64,000 nucleotides of DNA. Origin: Calamus simplicifolius (lineage: Eukaryota; Streptophyta; Magnoliopsida; Arecales; Arecaceae). A program made the position numbers and the translations under genes. Location of the stretch: the NCBI GenBank assembly GCA_900491605.1, contig UESW01004821.1:124001-188000 (forward strand), written 5' to 3'. Shown here in pieces: positions 1 through 11,682 of this stretch (the first letter of the stretch is position 1; every line of letters starts with the position of its first letter). A model generated the notes under the pieces. The model searched no databases and was not told the origin of the DNA. It saw nothing but the letters and a program-made list of their open reading frames with translations.

Positions 1-1389
1 GATGTGCTTGGAGAAGGGCCAACAATAGACTTGCTGATTACAAGGCTCTGTTGGGATGGGCGGTTGGATGAGGCCCGGGAGCTTCTGCAGCATGCCATCG
101 AGGAGGGTATGACAGTGAGTGTTGCAGGATTTAACTCAATCATCACTGGCTATAGCAAGGAGGGATTGGAAGAAGAAGCTTTTGATTTATATCAAATTAT
201 GGTGGAGGTTGGTCTTGCGCCCTCATCATCAACTTGCAACTCCTTGCTCATGGGCTTGTGCAAGAGAGGGAGGCTGGTTGATGCCAGGTTGCTACTAGAT
301 AAGATGGTAGAGAAAGGCTATCGCGTGAGCGTATCAGCTTTCACAATCTATTTAGATGGGTGTTTCAGAATGGGCAATTCAGCTGCTGCTTTGAGGTGTT
401 GGAATCACATGGAGAAGCAAGGGATCTGTCCCGATGTTGTTGGCTTCTCGGCCTACATTAATGGTCTCTGTAGAACTAGTTACGTGGAAGAGGCACAAGA
501 GGCTTTCCATGAAATGTGTAGGAGAGGACTGGTTCCAAACAATTTGACATACAACTCTTTGATTTCTGGATTTTGTAGGGCTGGTAATGTAGCTGAGGCA
601 TTGAAATTGGAGAGTGAGATGAGGCAGAATGGCCTTGTTCCTGATATGTTCACTACCAATATAATTATAGATGGGTTATGCAGACAGGGAAGGTTGAAGA
701 TGGCAAATAACATTTTCACGGAAATGTATAATAATGGATTAACTCCGAATGTAGTAACTTACAATGCTTTGATCAGTGCTTATTGTAGGGCTTTCGACAT
801 GGTGAATGCGGTGAGACTTGTGAATAAGATGTCTTCGGAGGGTTGTGAACCAGATATCTTCACATACAACATATGGATTCACAGCCTCTGTAACAGTCAT
901 ACGATGAACCGAGCCATGAAGATGCTAGATGAGCTTGTTTTGATGGGTTTTGTTCCTAATACAGTTACTTACAACACTGTGTTGAATGGTATCTGTGGTG
1001 ATGTGCTTGATCGTGCTATGATTCTGACTGGGAAGTTGCTTAAGATGGCCTTTGTTCCCAATGTTGTTACAGTTAACCTGCTGCTCTCTCATTTCTGCAA
1101 GCAAGGGCTGGCAAAGAGGGCCTTGATTTGGGGAGAAAAGCTCAGAGAGGTCTCCTTCATTTTTGATGATGCCACACGGAATATACTTGAGAGGGCCTAC
1201 CGTGACATGCAAGAGGATGCAGAACCTTTGTCAGCAGAATTGACAAAAACCTTATTTTTAGAATTTCTCATGCACATTACATCTAGATCCTTACAGAAGA
1301 GTGAACCTTCAAAACATAAACCATTGATGATTACTAATATTGTTGATCATGGAATTACCAAGTCTTCGAAGAGGATGGATGGGAGATGA
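1..1389 (+). CDS. P-class pentatricopeptide repeat protein, 5' end outside window
   Basis: The frame is open from base 1 and ends at TGA 1387-1389, giving about 462 codons; the start codon lies left of the window. I count about 11 degenerate 35-residue PPR motifs, recognisable by recurring cores such as TYNSLISGFCRAGN, TYNALISAYCRA and TNIIIDGLCRQGRL. No E, DYW or other editing domain follows, so it is P class. The tenth repeat (around residues 320-350) is short. The last 70 or so residues are a non-repeat tail. Family knowledge: P-class PPRs enter mitochondria or plastids and bind specific RNAs to stabilise, cleave or help splice them; the targeting peptide would be in the missing N-terminus. 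I see no frameshift or internal stop, and it looks like the only intact host gene here. The exact orthologue was not recognised. Confidence 0.93.
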   Translation, partial: DVLGEGPTIDLLITRLCWDGRLDEARELLQHAIEEGMTVSVAGFNSIITGYSKEGLEEEAFDLYQIMVEVGLAPSSSTCNSLLMGLCKRGRLVDARLLLDKMVEKGYRVSVSAFTIYLDGCFRMGNSAAALRCWNHMEKQGICPDVVGFSAYINGLCRTSYVEEAQEAFHEMCRRGLVPNNLTYNSLISGFCRAGNVAEALKLESEMRQNGLVPDMFTTNIIIDGLCRQGRLKMANNIFTEMYNNGLTPNVVTYNALISAYCRAFDMVNAVRLVNKMSSEGCEPDIFTYNIWIHSLCNSHTMNRAMKMLDELVLMGFVPNTVTYNTVLNGICGDVLDRAMILTGKLLKMAFVPNVVTVNLLLSHFCKQGLAKRALIWGEKLREVSFIFDDATRNILERAYRDMQEDAEPLSAELTKTLFLEFLMHITSRSLQKSEPSKHKPLMITNIVDHGITKSSKRMDGR

Positions 1390-4240
1390 TGATGATGAGA
1401 ACCATGTGGCATGAGCACATGTTTTCTGGTTGGAGTTGCTTAATGCTAATATTCCCATCTCCCGAACTTCTTCATGAATGAGAGATGAAGTTGTCCATGA
1501 TTGAGCAGGCCAACAGGTCCGTTTCACGTTTTCATGGGATCTGACTCTTGTTGAGAAGTATGGAAGTTCTCCAATTCATGTAGCAGGAGAACCAACCATG
1601 GACACACTGATGGTCGTTCCATTGCTTTTGGTACACGGTTCAGTCCTGATAAATAGACTTATGAAACACAATGCAGGGTCGGATCATCAATGCTCTGGGA
1701 TTATCATAAAAGTGAAAATGATCCTGAACTGATGTTGCTTTTATTGGAAACTACTAGCTGGACTGAAGCTGGGCTGCTTTCTGCTCTATTTTAAAGCAAA
1801 GGCTGTAAGTCAGACTGAAAAATTATAACTGATCTCATTTCTTTATAGGTTATGGATGTTGCCAGCTCATGGAACATTTTAATGATTCCATCATACTGCA
1901 TTCAAGCCTTTGTTATATATCAGTGCAATTTCTTCAATAACTTTGCCAAATACTGGCAGTTATAATGCAAAAGGCAATTTATGCTGTACCATTATTTCGC
2001 AAAGCTGCAGCAACCTGATTATGTGTTAGTAAAGCAGTGTAAGATATGTTGTTTTACTGGTTTTTTACCATCACTAATTGTCAGCTATAGATTGCAAGAT
2101 CATGAGGATGCTTCATTATTGTTTTAAAAGTTTAATAGGCCATTAGTATTTACAAATTATTTCAAAAATCTGCAAGTGATAAAAGTAATGAATTCTTTGT
2201 CTTCATTATTGTTTCTTTATGGTTTCCCTAGTCCAGTGGCCAAACTCCATTAGCATTTCACTTTGCAAGATCGCCAAACATGTTGCTATACTGATTGCCG
2301 CATGCTAACAAATGGTGCTCCAGTGCTTGAGGCTTTCCTCATTACATTGTCTAGGGAGGGTCATATTGTCACTTTTTACCTTGTAAGCGAAGAGACTGTT
2401 TTCGTGTTTCGAACCTTCGACATCTAGGTCATAATTAAGCAATCTTACTATTTTATCAACAATCAAGGTTCACTCTCTGACTGATCATCGTGTGCTGAAC
2501 TGTTTAAAAATCCTGTTGGCTTTTGCTTCTCTTTATTACAAAGATAATAGTGCAGTCTCTTGCTTATTTGTGGATTCTACTGTAATTAATTGCAGGTGAT
2601 TGACAACAGAATCTTCAGAGTCCCCAGAAATGTTTTTCCATCATTCAATAATGTCACTTTACTGCACAGGTAATAATAACCATCTTGTTTCATTGATTAT
2701 TTCAGAAGCTAATGTAGCAGAATTACATCGTCTCCATAGTTCTCTTTTTCCTCAAGGAGACTTACAGTTCTTCTCCATGTTCCTCCAGGAGATACTGTGG
2801 CAGACACTGTGCAGATCATCCTTGTCTGATCCAGGGATAAGACATTCAACATACGTGTCATTTTAGATGCAGTGGCCCAGATCATTAATGCAGGATGTTC
2901 ATTATCTAAATTAGATATGACGAGATTTGAATGGAGATCAACTGAATGTAGCCAAGTCAAGTTATAAACTCACAAATACACAGCAGCCTTAGCTACCTTC
3001 TATGATCGGAAGTTTCCACCAGCAATATTGATCATTTGGCATAGTTCTATTCATTTTTGAGCTACTAATTCATTGGCATCAACTGCAATTCCTTTAGTTG
3101 CTTCTTTTTCTCAGGCTTGAACTATTGCAAATTTTAAGAATTAATTCATCAAGCAGACAATAATAAGCAAGAATATCCTGCAATCACCTGGCATTATTGT
3201 GGAACATCCTTGCCATATGACTTTGACAAGCTATTTGCTTGAGGAAATTCTTACTTATCAGTCAACAGAAGCAACTTGAGAACTTGGATAAAACTAGTGG
3301 GCTTTTCATTCTTCCATTAGATGCAATCTGGATAATTCAACTCAGCTTTCAACAGAGCTAGACAAATTATTGCAACATGCTTTCCCAAAAGCCTGAAGGA
3401 CTGTTACAGCATAAAGTTACCAACCTATGACAACCATTCGCAAGATCATGTGTAGGAAGGGCCCAGACTGTTGCCTGTAAACATAGTTCTTGGAAAGACA
3501 TGTACAATATAATTATGTGTTTTCAACTCTTGATCCATCTTTAGAAAGAAAGTGCCAAACGCCCTGAACTTCAGATACAGGATTTACAGCTCTATGGCAC
3601 ATTGAAGAATTTGTTTATGTAACTTTTATGGCAGAGTGCAATTGCTGGAGTAAGGTATCTACTGATGGTTTTAGTAACTCAGATGCTTTGGATGATGATT
3701 TGTGAAAAACATGTAAAAATGAACTGTTTATTAGCGTGCTGAGTTATATGTAGCCCACGGCAAATAATTCTGAATGTAGGTAGGGTTGAGCAACTAGAAA
3801 AGAAGCTGATGCTGGAGCTAGACATGTTGGAAATTGATAGTGATGGTGAATCAGTGTTCATAATTTGCAGAAAATATCATACAAATCATTAGAGCAAAAC
3901 CAAGGGTAAGGATATCCTTTATGGTGAATGATCGAAAAGCCTGAACATGGTTGTGGCTATGGTTCCGTTCATCATGATTGTCTGCAATGACTTTTTTTCC
4001 TCCCCTTGCTGCAGGTCTTCAATCAAATTGAATACCATTGTTTATTGTTGTGGGCTTAGTCCACTGCACAATCATAAAAATCCTGGCCACAAGAATCAAC
4101 AGAAATTGAAGATTCTGTAACGATAGCGAGGAGTAAAAAATGATGAAGATTTGATGAAGAAATGAACAAAGAAGTCATGGAGGGCGATCATACGACGTAT
4201 CAGAATTGATTGAAGGATTATTACTCTTTTTTTTTTTTCA
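1390..4240. other. 3' flank of PPR gene, no coding sequence recognised
   Basis: About 2.85 kb of moderately AT-rich sequence with only short ORFs. It probably contains the PPR 3' UTR and perhaps spliced 3' UTR introns, since pyrimidine-rich CAG acceptor-like sites occur (for example near 2593 and 4013). No homology to a protein family or repeat was recognised. Confidence 0.5.
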
Positions 4241-4456
4241 GTGTTGCTGGAAGCACACCCAAAGAGTTTACGGAGGTTGGGAAATGACATCAACTATTAC
4301 CGCCAAATCACTTTTGATGAGCATCAGGTGAGAGAAAATCTTCGCAAGCCTTTGAGGGAATGGTGGGAGGAATCTGCAAGAAAAGCTCCGGACCGGTGGT
4401 TCCGGCGGGGACCCTTCGACACCCAAGTTAGTGATTTGGAGAACATGAATTTTTAA
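4241..4456 (+). other. Short unrecognised ORF fragment
   Basis: A 71-codon open frame. Its first part, ending around codon 28 (TFDEHQ), has coding-like composition and is followed by a GTGAGA that could be a splice donor. The second part (REWWEESARKAP...) runs into GC-rich sequence resembling the edge of a plant LTR. I do not recognise a family. It may be a host exon remnant abutting a transposon or simply chance. Confidence 0.2.
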
Positions 4457-5404
4457 TGATCAAGTAGAGCTTGAGCCCCCTATCTTGAGGGCTGGGGGAT
4501 TTATATACATGTTCGAAGGATCCTTCTTACCCTTCATTCGTAACGGTCGAGTCCCTTTTGGATGGTTGTTGGTTTCCGGTCTTCGACGTGCCGTAAAGGA
4601 TGGGTAGTAGGGCTGAAAGTGGGTGGCCACACTCGTCGTTAGTGGCGCCAGGGGGAGGCACGTTCATTGCACACGTCGCCGAGCACGTTCGTGGCGGAGT
4701 AATCCGCCATTCTCGAGGGAAGTGGGCCACATAGCTTGGCCGAGGATGATCGACGCCGGGGCCGACACCGAGGCTGACATCGAGGTTGATGCCGAGGTCG
4801 ATGCCTAGGCCGACGCCGAAACCGACGCCGTATCTGAGGCTGAAATGGGCCGTGGCCGACACAGAGGCCGACACCAAGACCGAGACGTGCCACGGCCGAT
4901 GCGGAGGTCGAGATGGGCCGAAGCCGATGTCGAGGCCGAAATGGGCCATGGCCGATGCAGAGGCCGACACTAAGGCCGAGACGGGCCGCGGCCGATGCGG
5001 AAGTCGAGATGGGCTGGGGGCCGGGGTGAGCGCAATGCCAAAGGATTAGAATGCACCAAACCATGTGACATCGTGCTCGTGATCCCGTCATCTTGTGGGT
5101 CATTTGGCCTGATCAGCCACATCAGATGCCCCCCCACCCCTGAGCTGGCGTCACCGTTTAAAGGAAAGGGACGTCGAATCATTAGCGGCTGATCCCCATA
5201 TCGCGTTGAACGGTGTCCACACGTGTTCTTGATAAGACAGCTCCTTTAAGACGGTAAGATCGTGGGGCGTCATCATCTTCGCATACCGTCAGATTCGCCT
5301 CGAGGCTAGGAAGTACTCTGAGATCCTCGAAATATCGGCGACCATCATTGAGTCGCCAAATCACTGGCACCGATACGCTCTTATTGGTTGGAGGTCTCGT
5401 CTAT
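4360..5404. mobile_element. GC-rich LTR-like sequence (possible Ty3 LTR remnant)
   Basis: The base composition shifts abruptly from the AT-rich flank. Phrases about dropping one's stem such as a line ending in a gene-body, then 'cttgagggctggggg' and a 'tttatata' element, are organised as in many monocot Ty3-type LTRs (U3 with CpG-rich repeats, then a TATA-like stretch). No intact terminal TG/CA pair, PBS or polyprotein was found, so this is a tentative class assignment for a solo or truncated LTR. Confidence 0.3.
4757..5015. repeat. GCCGA-rich degenerate tandem repeat
   Basis: The sequence is built from reiterated gccgaNgccgaNa(c/t) modules, grading at about 4840-5015 into longer units containing gagatgggccg and cggccgatgcggag. 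Long overlapping frames on both strands here are a by-product of the multiple-of-three periodicity and are not genes. Confidence 0.7.
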
Positions 5405-5480
5405 CGTTGATATAAGAGCATAGTGAAGTAAGTGCATGCACGTGCGAGGCAAGAGAGTTTGAAGACGGGTTAATTTTTTT
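5405..5480 (+). repeat. Copy 1 of a duplicated ~70-bp block
   Basis: This block (cgttgatataagagcatag, then a stretch ending gaagacgggtt plus a T-run) recurs at 25601-25672 with only a 4-bp indel and one substitution. It contains a TATA-like gatataag. Left of the block the two loci are unrelated or only weakly alike; right of it one enters an hAT element and the other a kinase exon. Confidence 0.85.
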
Positions 5481-5905
5481 TATTTAACCCGTGCCTAGCA
5501 CTGCCCACCGTGCTGGCCCGGTGGGCCGTGCCAGGCACAGCACAGGTGGGCCTGAGCTGTGCTAGGCACGACACACCTAGGGCCTGGCCCATGCACGGCT
5601 CAAATAAAAAAAATTTATAATATATATATATATATATATATATTGATAAATTAAAAATTATTAGGAATAAAGAAATTTTATTAATATAAAGCCACCTTAT
5701 AGGTGGGGGGTTTGGCATAGACCCCTACCAGTTTATTAATTTAAAATTAAAATGGTACAGAATGGAGGGGGGCTAGGCCTGACCTCCAGAACATAATACA
5801 ATAAGCAAGGAGAAAAAATAGAAAAAAAAATAAAGATGACTTTCTTTAAGTTTTTAACAATTTAAAAAATAAAAATATATTATAAATGTAGAAATAACTC
5901 ACTCA

Positions 5906-6030
5906 TCAGTCATCAGTAGTATTTGTGTCATCGTCATCTTCGCTGGTTAAGTCATGTCCACCTTTATCTTGAAGCCTTGCCTCAGCATCCAACTAGTCTT
6001 TGAAGCAGATAAGCATCTCAATTGCATGTT
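5906..6030 (-). pseudogene. hAT transposase C-terminal remnant
   Basis: The minus-strand translation reads MLICFKD, stop, LDAEARLQDK, then an acidic tail (SEDDDDTNTTDD) and two stops. This matches the usual end of plant hAT transposases, after the dimerisation domain: a KDW-DAE helix followed by an acidic C-terminus. The in-frame TAG replaces the expected Trp codon. It is joined directly to leader sequence, so everything between start and tail was lost. Confidence 0.65.
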
Positions 6031-6319
6031 AAAATTACTTTCGTTAAAAGATGTCATATCTAAAATTTTTAATTAATAAATGCAAAAAAATAAAAACTAA
6101 CCCACAAAAAGGAATTGAGAAAAGATCAAAGGTGGAGGCGTGGAGCCGAAATTTGTGAGCTTCCTCTTGCACTCTCGCCTCTCAACAAGACCTTGTAGCA
6201 CTTGACTACTTGCTTGAGCACTTGCCACTTGTAAGAACACTTTCAAACTAAAAATTAAATTGCTAATCTACTAGAGCACTTGCTGGAAGAGAAAAATAGT
6301 AGTTATAGAGGGAGAGTTC

Positions 6320-6330
6320 ATCTATTTATA
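6320..6330 (-). promoter_or_regulatory. TATA box of hAT transposase gene
   Basis: TATAAATAGA on the minus strand lies between the GC-rich subterminal repeats and the leader, the usual position of the transposase promoter. It is probably non-productive because the coding region is deleted. Confidence 0.45.
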
Positions 6331-6779
6331 GAATTTCTAATTTTTTTTTCAAAACTATCCTTTGATATAGCCGTTATATGACTGTTGGAAGGGGTAAAAT
6401 GGTCTAAACTCCTCCCAACAGCCTTTAACGGCTATATAGCCGTTAAAAACTGATATAGCCATTTTTAACGGCTGAAATTGCCCAGCTGGGCCGTGCCTAA
6501 GTAATAGATGGTGCCTAGGCACGTGGTGCCTAATGCCTAGGCATCAGCGCGCACTAGTGCCTAGGCACCAATGCGGCCGTGCCATGGCATGGCCAACCAG
6601 GGCCGTGCATGGCATGGCTCCCAGCACGGCCCAGCTGGACCATGCTGGACATGGCCCTGATGGGCCATGTCAAATTTAAATTTTTTTTAATGTACTATAC
6701 CTGATACGGTCCATTTATTAATGGGCTGGTGGGCCTGAGCCATACCCACCTCTATAGCCCACTCCAGCGTTATCGATTA

Positions 6780-8165
6780 AAACAGACTTTTTTTGTAGTC
6801 GCACGTCCGCGACGTTTCAGCAGTAGTCATGGAAGATAGGGTCGACTGGCGACCTGCTGCTGCTCCCCGGTCAATGAAGCTCTGGCTTCGCTTTGCAAAC
6901 GCTGAAGACCTCGAGTTCATGATGGCCTTCGCCATCAAATGATCGAGACCAAGCGATGAAGTTGCGGTCACAGTTTGGGAAGAAGGCAAGTTGCCTCCAA
7001 CATAGCCAGCAAGCAATGGAGATGATGCATCTGGGCTCCAGCGGGCGACTGGAATTGAGCTCCGGCCGAGGCCGAGGCGGCTGCCGTCTGTTTCAGAGAA
7101 AGCCCCTGCAACTTAGAATTAGAAAGCACCGATGGGTCAACAGAGCCAAATAGATCGTTATAATCCGATGCTCGAGAGGCGGCAGCTAGGGAGTTCGGGG
7201 TCCAGTTGGCCCTGGGCGAGGCGGTGCTAGAGATCTCATCGATCAGCTTCTGCTGGTACCCCTCGAGCCCAAACAAGTCCAGATCGAAAGCTAAATCCCT
7301 GGATGCCTTCAGCCTGCTGCTCGGCAGCTGCAAGGAGGGCGGCGTCATCAAGTTGCTCGCCTGGCCCATCCAGGCCGTCGCCCCACCCAATCCCGACGAA
7401 GCCGACGGCGACATGGGCGACCCCGGCTGGTGCATCAGCATCAAAGCCGTAGCCATGTCCAACGACGAGAGACCCGATGACGACGACCTCGGCGAGGGAA
7501 GCACCATCCCGGTGACGGAGGCAGCCGAGGGGTTGATGGACCGGAGCTCCTCAGGCTTGTGGGACCGGAGCTCCTCAGGCTTGTGGGCAAAGAAGCAGAC
7601 GCGGCGATTGCAGCCGGTCTCGTCCTTGCAGAGGCGGGTCCGGTACTGAGCCGGTCTCCTCAGGCTTGTGGGCAAAGAAGAAGACCCCGTGGGCATATTC
7701 GCAGGCATCCCCGTTCCGGCACGAGCCCTTCCGGAACTCAGGGCAGGGGACGCAGCTATAGAGGTACATACGGGGGTCGCGACGCCGAGCGTTCTCCCCA
7801 GGGTGGACAAACGGGCACTCCGTCAAGTCGTGGGAGTAGGCCCTGGAGCAAGGCTTGACCTTGAAAGTATACATCCGGAACTCGTCCGTGCCGTAGATCC
7901 CATTCTTGATATCGGGGAGGGTGAGATCGGGAGGGTACTCTTTCTTCTCGCTAGACTTCGTCTCCCCTTCTTTTGCTCCTCCTGGGGAGGAAACCCTCGG
8001 GCAAGAGGCTTTGAGGACGACTTCGAGGGATCTGGTGATGGAGCTGGAGAAGTGGCGGGCTATGACATCGCCGGGGTGGTTCCCGGCGGCGTCGACAGCG
8101 TCGACGTCAGCGGAGGCATCGATGAGCAACTTGACGGTTTCGAGAGAGCAGGGAGAGCCGCCGCA
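6780..8165 (-). pseudogene. Ankyrin plus tandem CCCH zinc-finger (RR-TZF) pseudogene
   Basis: Plant RR-TZF proteins bind AU-rich mRNA, shuttle to P-bodies or stress granules and act in stress and hormone responses. Here the minus frame enters at the end of the ankyrin region ([19 protein letters not shown]), with a TAG just upstream, so the N-terminus is lost. It continues through the RR region ([20 protein letters not shown]) and the first finger ([19 protein letters not shown]). The 16-residue linker to finger two is then destroyed: a 25-bp copy of downstream sequence sits at 7656-7680 and the frame breaks. The second finger ([16 protein letters not shown]) continues in another frame, followed by a Ser-rich C-terminal half. 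A further frameshift near 7010 leads into MNSRSSAFAKRSQSF, and the end is cut near 6790 beside the hAT element. It has no introns and is GC-rich, as in monocot family members. Confidence 0.88.
7539..7680. repeat. 24-bp microduplications inside the zinc-finger pseudogene
   Basis: A 24-bp unit (8 codons, HKPEELRS on the minus strand) is tandemly duplicated at about 7539-7586. In addition ctcctcaggcttgtgggcaa plus five more bases (7571-7595) recurs perfectly at 7656-7680, where it replaces the normal linker. The pattern suggests replication slippage with template switching. Confidence 0.85.
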
Positions 8166-8203
8166 ATCGCAATCGCGGTCGATCTACTTCGTTCGCAGTC
8201 GCA

Positions 8204-9400
8204 GTGACCGGAGGCCCTTCCCATGGCAAGCCAAGAACGTGTTCCAATGATTACTTGTTACCCTCATCACTGCACTCGAGCATGCTTTCGGCGGAGCGAG
8301 CCTTCGCCGTTCTGGCTCTCGAACGAATTGTCGCTATCTCGGCCCACCGCCGAAGGAGACTCTGCCGTCCCACGGTCGTCGTCTTTCTCGTCTGCCCGTC
8401 GGGGAGGTCGTCATAATGGGATCGAATATAACGAGATATCGCTTCCACGGTGGATCCTCCTTCCTCCGACGAGGTTTGGATTGCAGCAGCTATCATCTGC
8501 CCGTGGCCATGAACAAGAACGCGTCAGTGATGCACATCAAGACAACACAAGCATGTGCTATGCGTGCATACACGAGGGAAGAGATGTGATACCACGGCAT
8601 AGGGAGGGTGATCGGGAGTGCGCCGGCGAGGGTGTGAGTCGGAGGTTTTCCGCCGTCTTCGGCAGCGCCTTGGCAACGGAGGAAAGACGGAGAAGAAATT
8701 ATGAGGAGAGGCACCCAACTTAAGCGAGAAGCAGTTCGAATCCTTCTAGGGCATAAATACCGAGTTCGAATCCTTATAATAATCCATGATTGAGGCTGAT
8801 TGTGAAATAAATATCTAATTACGCATTTATAAAAGGGAAGAAGTTTCGAAATTATTATTGAGCTGCCATATACACCACGAAAATTACTCTTTATATCCCA
8901 AAATTTTAAATAAAGGCCTTTTATTGCGGATTTTGCTTGATTTGCATCCATTGATCATTATCGTACAGTAACTTTTGAATATATATATATATATTTTTTT
9001 TGCTATTTCTTTGAAACCGTTGGATTGCCTCCTATTAGCCAACATAGTCAAATTGGGAGTGCTTATTCCTTACGGCTCGTCTTTTCCTAAAACGCGGTTT
9101 AAATTTACGGCCCCGTTAAAAAAAAATATTGACGTTCCTCTTTCCATTAAGCTGTTATACTTAACGAAACCAATACACCCGATAGATCAAATAAACGGGT
9201 AGGATACTCATTTAATCATTTATATAAAAAAATAAAATTATTTTATTAAATTTATAATTTTTTTAAAAATAAAAAATATTAATAGAAAAATATAATACTA
9301 TCATGCACATTTTTAATTTCTCTTTCACTAAGTCCTTTTTTTACTATCAGATTTAAAATATATGCAGCCCACCTCATATAAATAAGCTATCCCCCAATAT
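8204..9400. other. Flank of zinc-finger pseudogene, nothing recognised
   Basis: The first 500 bp are GC-rich and could be former 5' sequence of the zinc-finger gene, though I could not read the missing ankyrin repeats in any frame. Two gttcgaatcc motifs at 8734-8774 resemble a tRNA B box but have no cloverleaf around them. From 8850 the DNA is AT-rich with a short (TA)n at 8979-8992. Confidence 0.4.
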
Positions 9401-9788
9401 AAGTACACCTCGATCAATCTTATTTTTCATCTTAAAATCATGTTATTATTCGTACTACAATTATCAACAGACAAGATAGATAACTTACTATCAATATTTC
9501 AATTCAACAATGTCTCCATAAGCTTGTCACACAGAACGTCAAAGGTATTTGGAGCAGGCATGTAAACAAATCTATCAAATTCAAATAATTATAATATTAA
9601 TATAATAAATATAAGATTAAAGTAATAAGTCATAAAGAAATGAATTAGCATTTCAATATGCAATTTCTTAACACCCAAACATCATCAATGTAATATGCCA
9701 TGACCACCATATAATGCTTTTTTTGATTTGAAGAAGTCCACATATCAATAGTGATTCAAACATGTTTTATTTATTTTAAATTTTTAAA

Positions 9789-9826
<38 letters not shown>

Positions 9827-10003
9827 AAATTTAAATATATTATATTAAAGTTAACGGAATGGAATAGGTAAATGGAGACCATTTAGCCATTAATGAGTAA
9901 TCCCCGTTACCCATTAAGCCATTTTAACTGAGGATTCTTCCAATCCGTTAAAAATGGTACCGATCGGGTAAATGACCAAATGGAAAAAAATTGCCATCCC
10001 TAG
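9400..10003 (-). mobile_element. hAT transposon relic with recognisable terminus
   Basis: On the minus strand the sequence beginning at 10003 reads tagggatggcaattttt, the classic hAT terminal motif, followed by subterminal tacccg/acggat motifs and a (TA)n stretch (9798-9826). Transposase fragments follow at 9420-9775. The opposite terminus was not located; weak acccgt motifs around 9170-9200 may belong to it. Confidence 0.6.
9420..9775 (-). pseudogene. hAT transposase fragment (RNase H-like fold region)
   Basis: Minus-strand translation gives ITIDMWTSSNQKKHYMVVMA, then YYIDDVWVLRN (about 9640-9770). After a gap come FVYMPAPNTFDVLCDKLMET and SILSVDNCSTNN (about 9430-9570). These match the conserved DMWTS...HFID and TVDNCSTND blocks of Ac/Tip100-like transposases, so the Asp-bearing catalytic core is recognisable. 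Several stops, including Trp-to-stop changes, and a gap of about 60 bp show it is dead. Confidence 0.8.
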
Positions 10004-11397
10004 AAAAAAAAATCAAGGCTTCACCCAAAATCAAACAGGTGAAATATATAGGATTTTCTAAACATGCGATCAAAAATTTGAAAACATAAAAATTATGGAA
10101 TTAGAAGATTCTTTTGTTTTATACAATTCAAATCTTTGTATTACATTACAATTTTAGAGGAATTCATGTCATGTTGAAAAACTTAAACTTCATGAATTTT
10201 TGAATAAAATTGTAACTTTATCCCTAATATTCAAAGTCTAAACTATGATTTTTTTACCTAGTTAATAAATGATATTCAAAAATAAAAATTACTATATCAT
10301 AAAAAATTCAATAAGTCAAGTGATTAAAAAAAAGAAAGAAAGAAGCCCTTGTTGGGTTTCTTGTGCACGCCTGACAGCGCAGCAGAAGCGTATGGATTTT
10401 ATAAATTTCTTAATGAAATATATTTGTATGAAACCCTTAGGCTGTGTTTGAAATAGGAGATAAGGGGGATATCTTGTCCCCCTTATTCCCAAAGGTAGTA
10501 TTTGGATTTCAAAAAGTTATTCTGGGAATAGGAATACGAATTTCCCAAGAATAGCTTATTCCTCTTGTTATTCCAGATTTCTTTTTGGATAAAAATATGG
10601 TATTTCATATTATTTCAGTGCAATTAATGCAGTGTTATTCCAAATAGTGTTTGGATCACTTGAGAAAAAGTATGTATTTCACTAGGAATAGATGAAGAAT
10701 TTTTTAGAAATCCTAAACATACCCATATAAAATTTTTTAATGTATTCCACTAGGAATAGATGAATTTTTTATTAGGAATATAAAAATTTTTTAGAAGAAA
10801 AAATGGTTTATCAATTTAATTTTTAATGTAATGACTTTAATAAATTATTTTTTATTAATAAATAAAATAAGAATTAAGACTCCGGGCCCAATAAATTCAT
10901 CAACATCTCCATGCATTGAAAAAATATGTAAATTTTTTACCACATATAAAACTTAAATAATTATTAAATTATAATAATTTATAATTAGTATTCAAGAGTT
11001 TAATAATATATAATATTTGATAATATATATTATAAAGCCAAAATAATTGAGATCAAAAAAATTAACTACTTTATTTTAATATCATGCATAACTTTTAAAT
11101 ATTGTTTAAGTATATTCCAAGAAGGATACTATTTATTAGAGTTTTATTTTATTTTAATTTTTTAATAATAATCTTCATGTTTTAAAAAAATATGTCTCAT
11201 CCTTTCTTAATCTATAGCTTTAAATCAATTATTTTGTTAAAATTTGACATATTAATTTGTTAAATTTTTTTATTTAAAATAAATTAATTTAACTTTAAAT
11301 TTCATTATAAATAAATGTAAAAAAATAAGTTTATATAGTTACTTATCTTAGTAATTACACCATCATTTGAATTTTTTTAAATATCCATGTACCTGGC

Positions 11398-11682
11398 ATG
11401 GTTTTGAACAGCAAAGGAGGCTTCGAGCTTAACGTACAATGCGACAAATTAAATAGTTTAGAAATAAATATTTGGGAACAAAACTTAAAATTTAGGAATC
11501 CAAAACCAGTATATATATTGCCAATCAAAGGAATGCTAGATTTGATTGTAATAAAAGAGTATAAGGCGGGCACCACGGTGTCGATAACTCGTGATTCCTT
11601 TAGAAAGTTCCAAGCACTCACAGCACTGCAGACCTCTCAAGATCCTAAGTACAGGAGAGTATACAAAATACAAAGGCTCTAA
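11398..11682 (+). other. Unrecognised 94-codon open frame
   Basis: An isolated frame in AT-rich DNA; the predicted peptide (ELNVQCDKLNSLEINIWEQN...) has no motif I know. The opposite strand is also open over most of it. Its length is within chance for a window this size, although composition locally rises above the flanks. Confidence 0.15.

Larger units (their letters stand above)
5485..6765 (-). mobile_element. Internally deleted hAT transposon
   Basis: Read on the minus strand, the element starts near 6763 with tagaggtgggtatggc, a terminus typical of plant Ac/Tip100-type hAT elements. A GC-rich subterminal zone of reiterated ggccc/gtgcctaggcac modules follows (6480-6670), then a TATA box (6320-6330), a short leader, and only the C-terminal transposase end (5906-6030). 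A second GC-rich zone of the same module type is at 5490-5600. The catalytic middle is missing, so it is non-autonomous. No clear 8-bp target duplication was seen and the 5490 end looks damaged. Confidence 0.65.

Noticed and set aside
4527..5192. ORFs up to 154 codons with Gly/Arg or Ala/Asp repeats
   Set aside because: They lie on GCCGA tandem repeats with both strands open; periodicity artefact.
7206..8723. Plus-strand ORFs opposite the zinc-finger pseudogene (up to 179 codons)
   Set aside because: Shadows of the GC-rich minus-strand gene; no domain on the plus strand.
8730..8775. Two gttcgaatcc motifs as a possible tRNA gene
   Set aside because: No acceptor, D or anticodon stems can be formed around them.
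11355..11682. Overlapping ORFs on both strands as a real gene
   Set aside because: No domain, no splice context, AT-rich flanks; kept only as a low-confidence frame on the plus strand.
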